Positions 4,887 to 5,294 of a stretch of 5,294 bases of DNA are shown here, piece by piece. The notes under the pieces were generated by a model. That model made no database searches and was not told the origin of the DNA. It saw nothing but the letters and a program-made list of their open reading frames with translations. Source of the stretch: Methanobacteriota archaeon (GTDB lineage: Archaea > Halobacteriota > Syntropharchaeia > DAOWMC01); contig DAOWMC010000095.1 in NCBI GenBank assembly GCA_030643285.1, forward strand, positions 1 through 5,294, given 5' to 3'. Every line of letters starts with the position of its first letter. Within the stretch, counting starts at the first letter, position 1. A program made the translations under genes and the position numbers.

Positions 4887-5294
4887 TCACTCGCTTTTTT
4901 TTATGATTCCTTTGTAGACGTCTATTGTTCGCTTTGCAGCAGATTTCCATGTGAAAACATCTTCAACTCTTTTTCTTGCCCGTTCCCCCATCGCTTCTGC
5001 CTCGTCATCGTCTTCGAGTATACTGTTTATCCCCCATGCTATATCCATATATTTTCTCCCGTCAACGTGAATTCCGGTTTTATCAGGGCCGGATGGAATG
5101 ACCTGGTCTCTAAAACCACTTACTCCGCTTGCCCCAACAACAATTGGTTTTCCCATGGACATTGCTTCCAGAGAAACGATCCCAAAAGGCTCGTATAAAG
5201 ATGGAAAGACTGCAATATCACACGCGGCATAATGCAAAATCCGCTCTTCTTCGGAAACAAACTCAAAACATGTTTTTACATTTTTTTCTATCCC
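4887..5294 (-). CDS. GT-B glycosyltransferase (GT4/glycogen-synthase-like), C-terminal part only
   Basis: Only the last 135 residues lie in the window; the frame is open to the right edge, beginning GIEKNVKTCFEFVSEEER. A TTG at 5237 is an internal codon, not a start, because homology continues upstream of it. The C-terminal GT-B (Rossmann-like) nucleotide-sugar-binding domain is evident: FVSEEERILHYAACDIAVFPS, then YEPFGIVSLEAMSMGKPIVV. The latter holds the E-x7-E motif of retaining GT-B enzymes and is followed by the GASGVSGFRDQV loop. A helical tail (ERARKRVEDVFTWKSAAKRTI) closes the protein, as in GT4 enzymes. The closeness to YEPFGIV-type sequences and the coupling to galT suggest a glycogen- or starch-synthase-like enzyme acting in the cytoplasm, using a UDP- or ADP-sugar. 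Donor and acceptor cannot be read from this fragment. A GT4 enzyme of surface glycan synthesis is the main alternative. Confidence 0.93.
   Translation of the reverse strand, partial: GIEKNVKTCFEFVSEEERILHYAACDIAVFPSLYEPFGIVSLEAMSMGKPIVVGASGVSGFRDQVIPSGPDKTGIHVDGRKYMDIAWGINSILEDDDEAEAMGERARKRVEDVFTWKSAAKRTIDVYKGIIKKSE

Noticed and set aside
1..5294. CRISPR array, tRNA or rRNA gene
   Set aside because: No regularly spaced repeats, no tRNA-like TTC/acceptor pattern and no rRNA-like sequence were seen on either strand.

Overview
The window looks like a piece of a euryarchaeal chromosome. The clearest evidence is a full-length CetZ, the archaeal tubulin/FtsZ-superfamily cytoskeletal protein, close to the haloarchaeal CetZ1 type. 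Archaeal TATA boxes and GGAGGTGA-like Shine-Dalgarno sites support this, as do a Mut7-C RNase and a decayed IS5-type transposase resembling those I associate with Methanosarcina and ANME relatives. A methanogen/ANME-type lineage is plausible, but that placement is from memory of family resemblance, not a search. TAG ends two genes here, so it appears to be used as an ordinary stop.

Layout, left to right. 1-98 (-): possible start of a gene leaving the window. 189-722 (-): Mut7-C PIN-like RNase with a zinc ribbon. 769-972 (-): small helical hypothetical protein, with a perfect 14-bp palindrome between it and the RNase. 1048-1418: no intact gene. It holds a frameshifted, stop-interrupted N-terminal remnant of an IS5-family (DUF772-type) transposase on the minus strand, two hairpins, and an AT-rich palindromic promoter region for the next gene. 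1419-1766 (+): three-helix membrane protein resembling DUF5658, the only plus-strand gene. 1776-2618 (-): secreted, C-terminally anchored membrane protein with six N-glycosylation sequons and a helical stalk. 2633-3814 (-): CetZ. 3911-4885 (-): GalT-family hexose-1-phosphate nucleotidylyltransferase. 4887-5294 (-): C-terminal half of a GT-B glycosyltransferase cut by the window edge.

There are two minus-strand units. The glycosyltransferase and galT are separated by one base and look translationally coupled, which points to sugar-nucleotide or glycogen-like polysaccharide metabolism. After galT a TATA box starts a second unit, cetZ plus the membrane protein, with a 14-base gap holding the second gene's Shine-Dalgarno site. 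This pairing of a cortical cytoskeletal tubulin homologue with an uncharacterised single-pass cell-surface protein is the best candidate for an undescribed functional system here: a possible link between cytoskeleton and envelope. It rests on gene order only.
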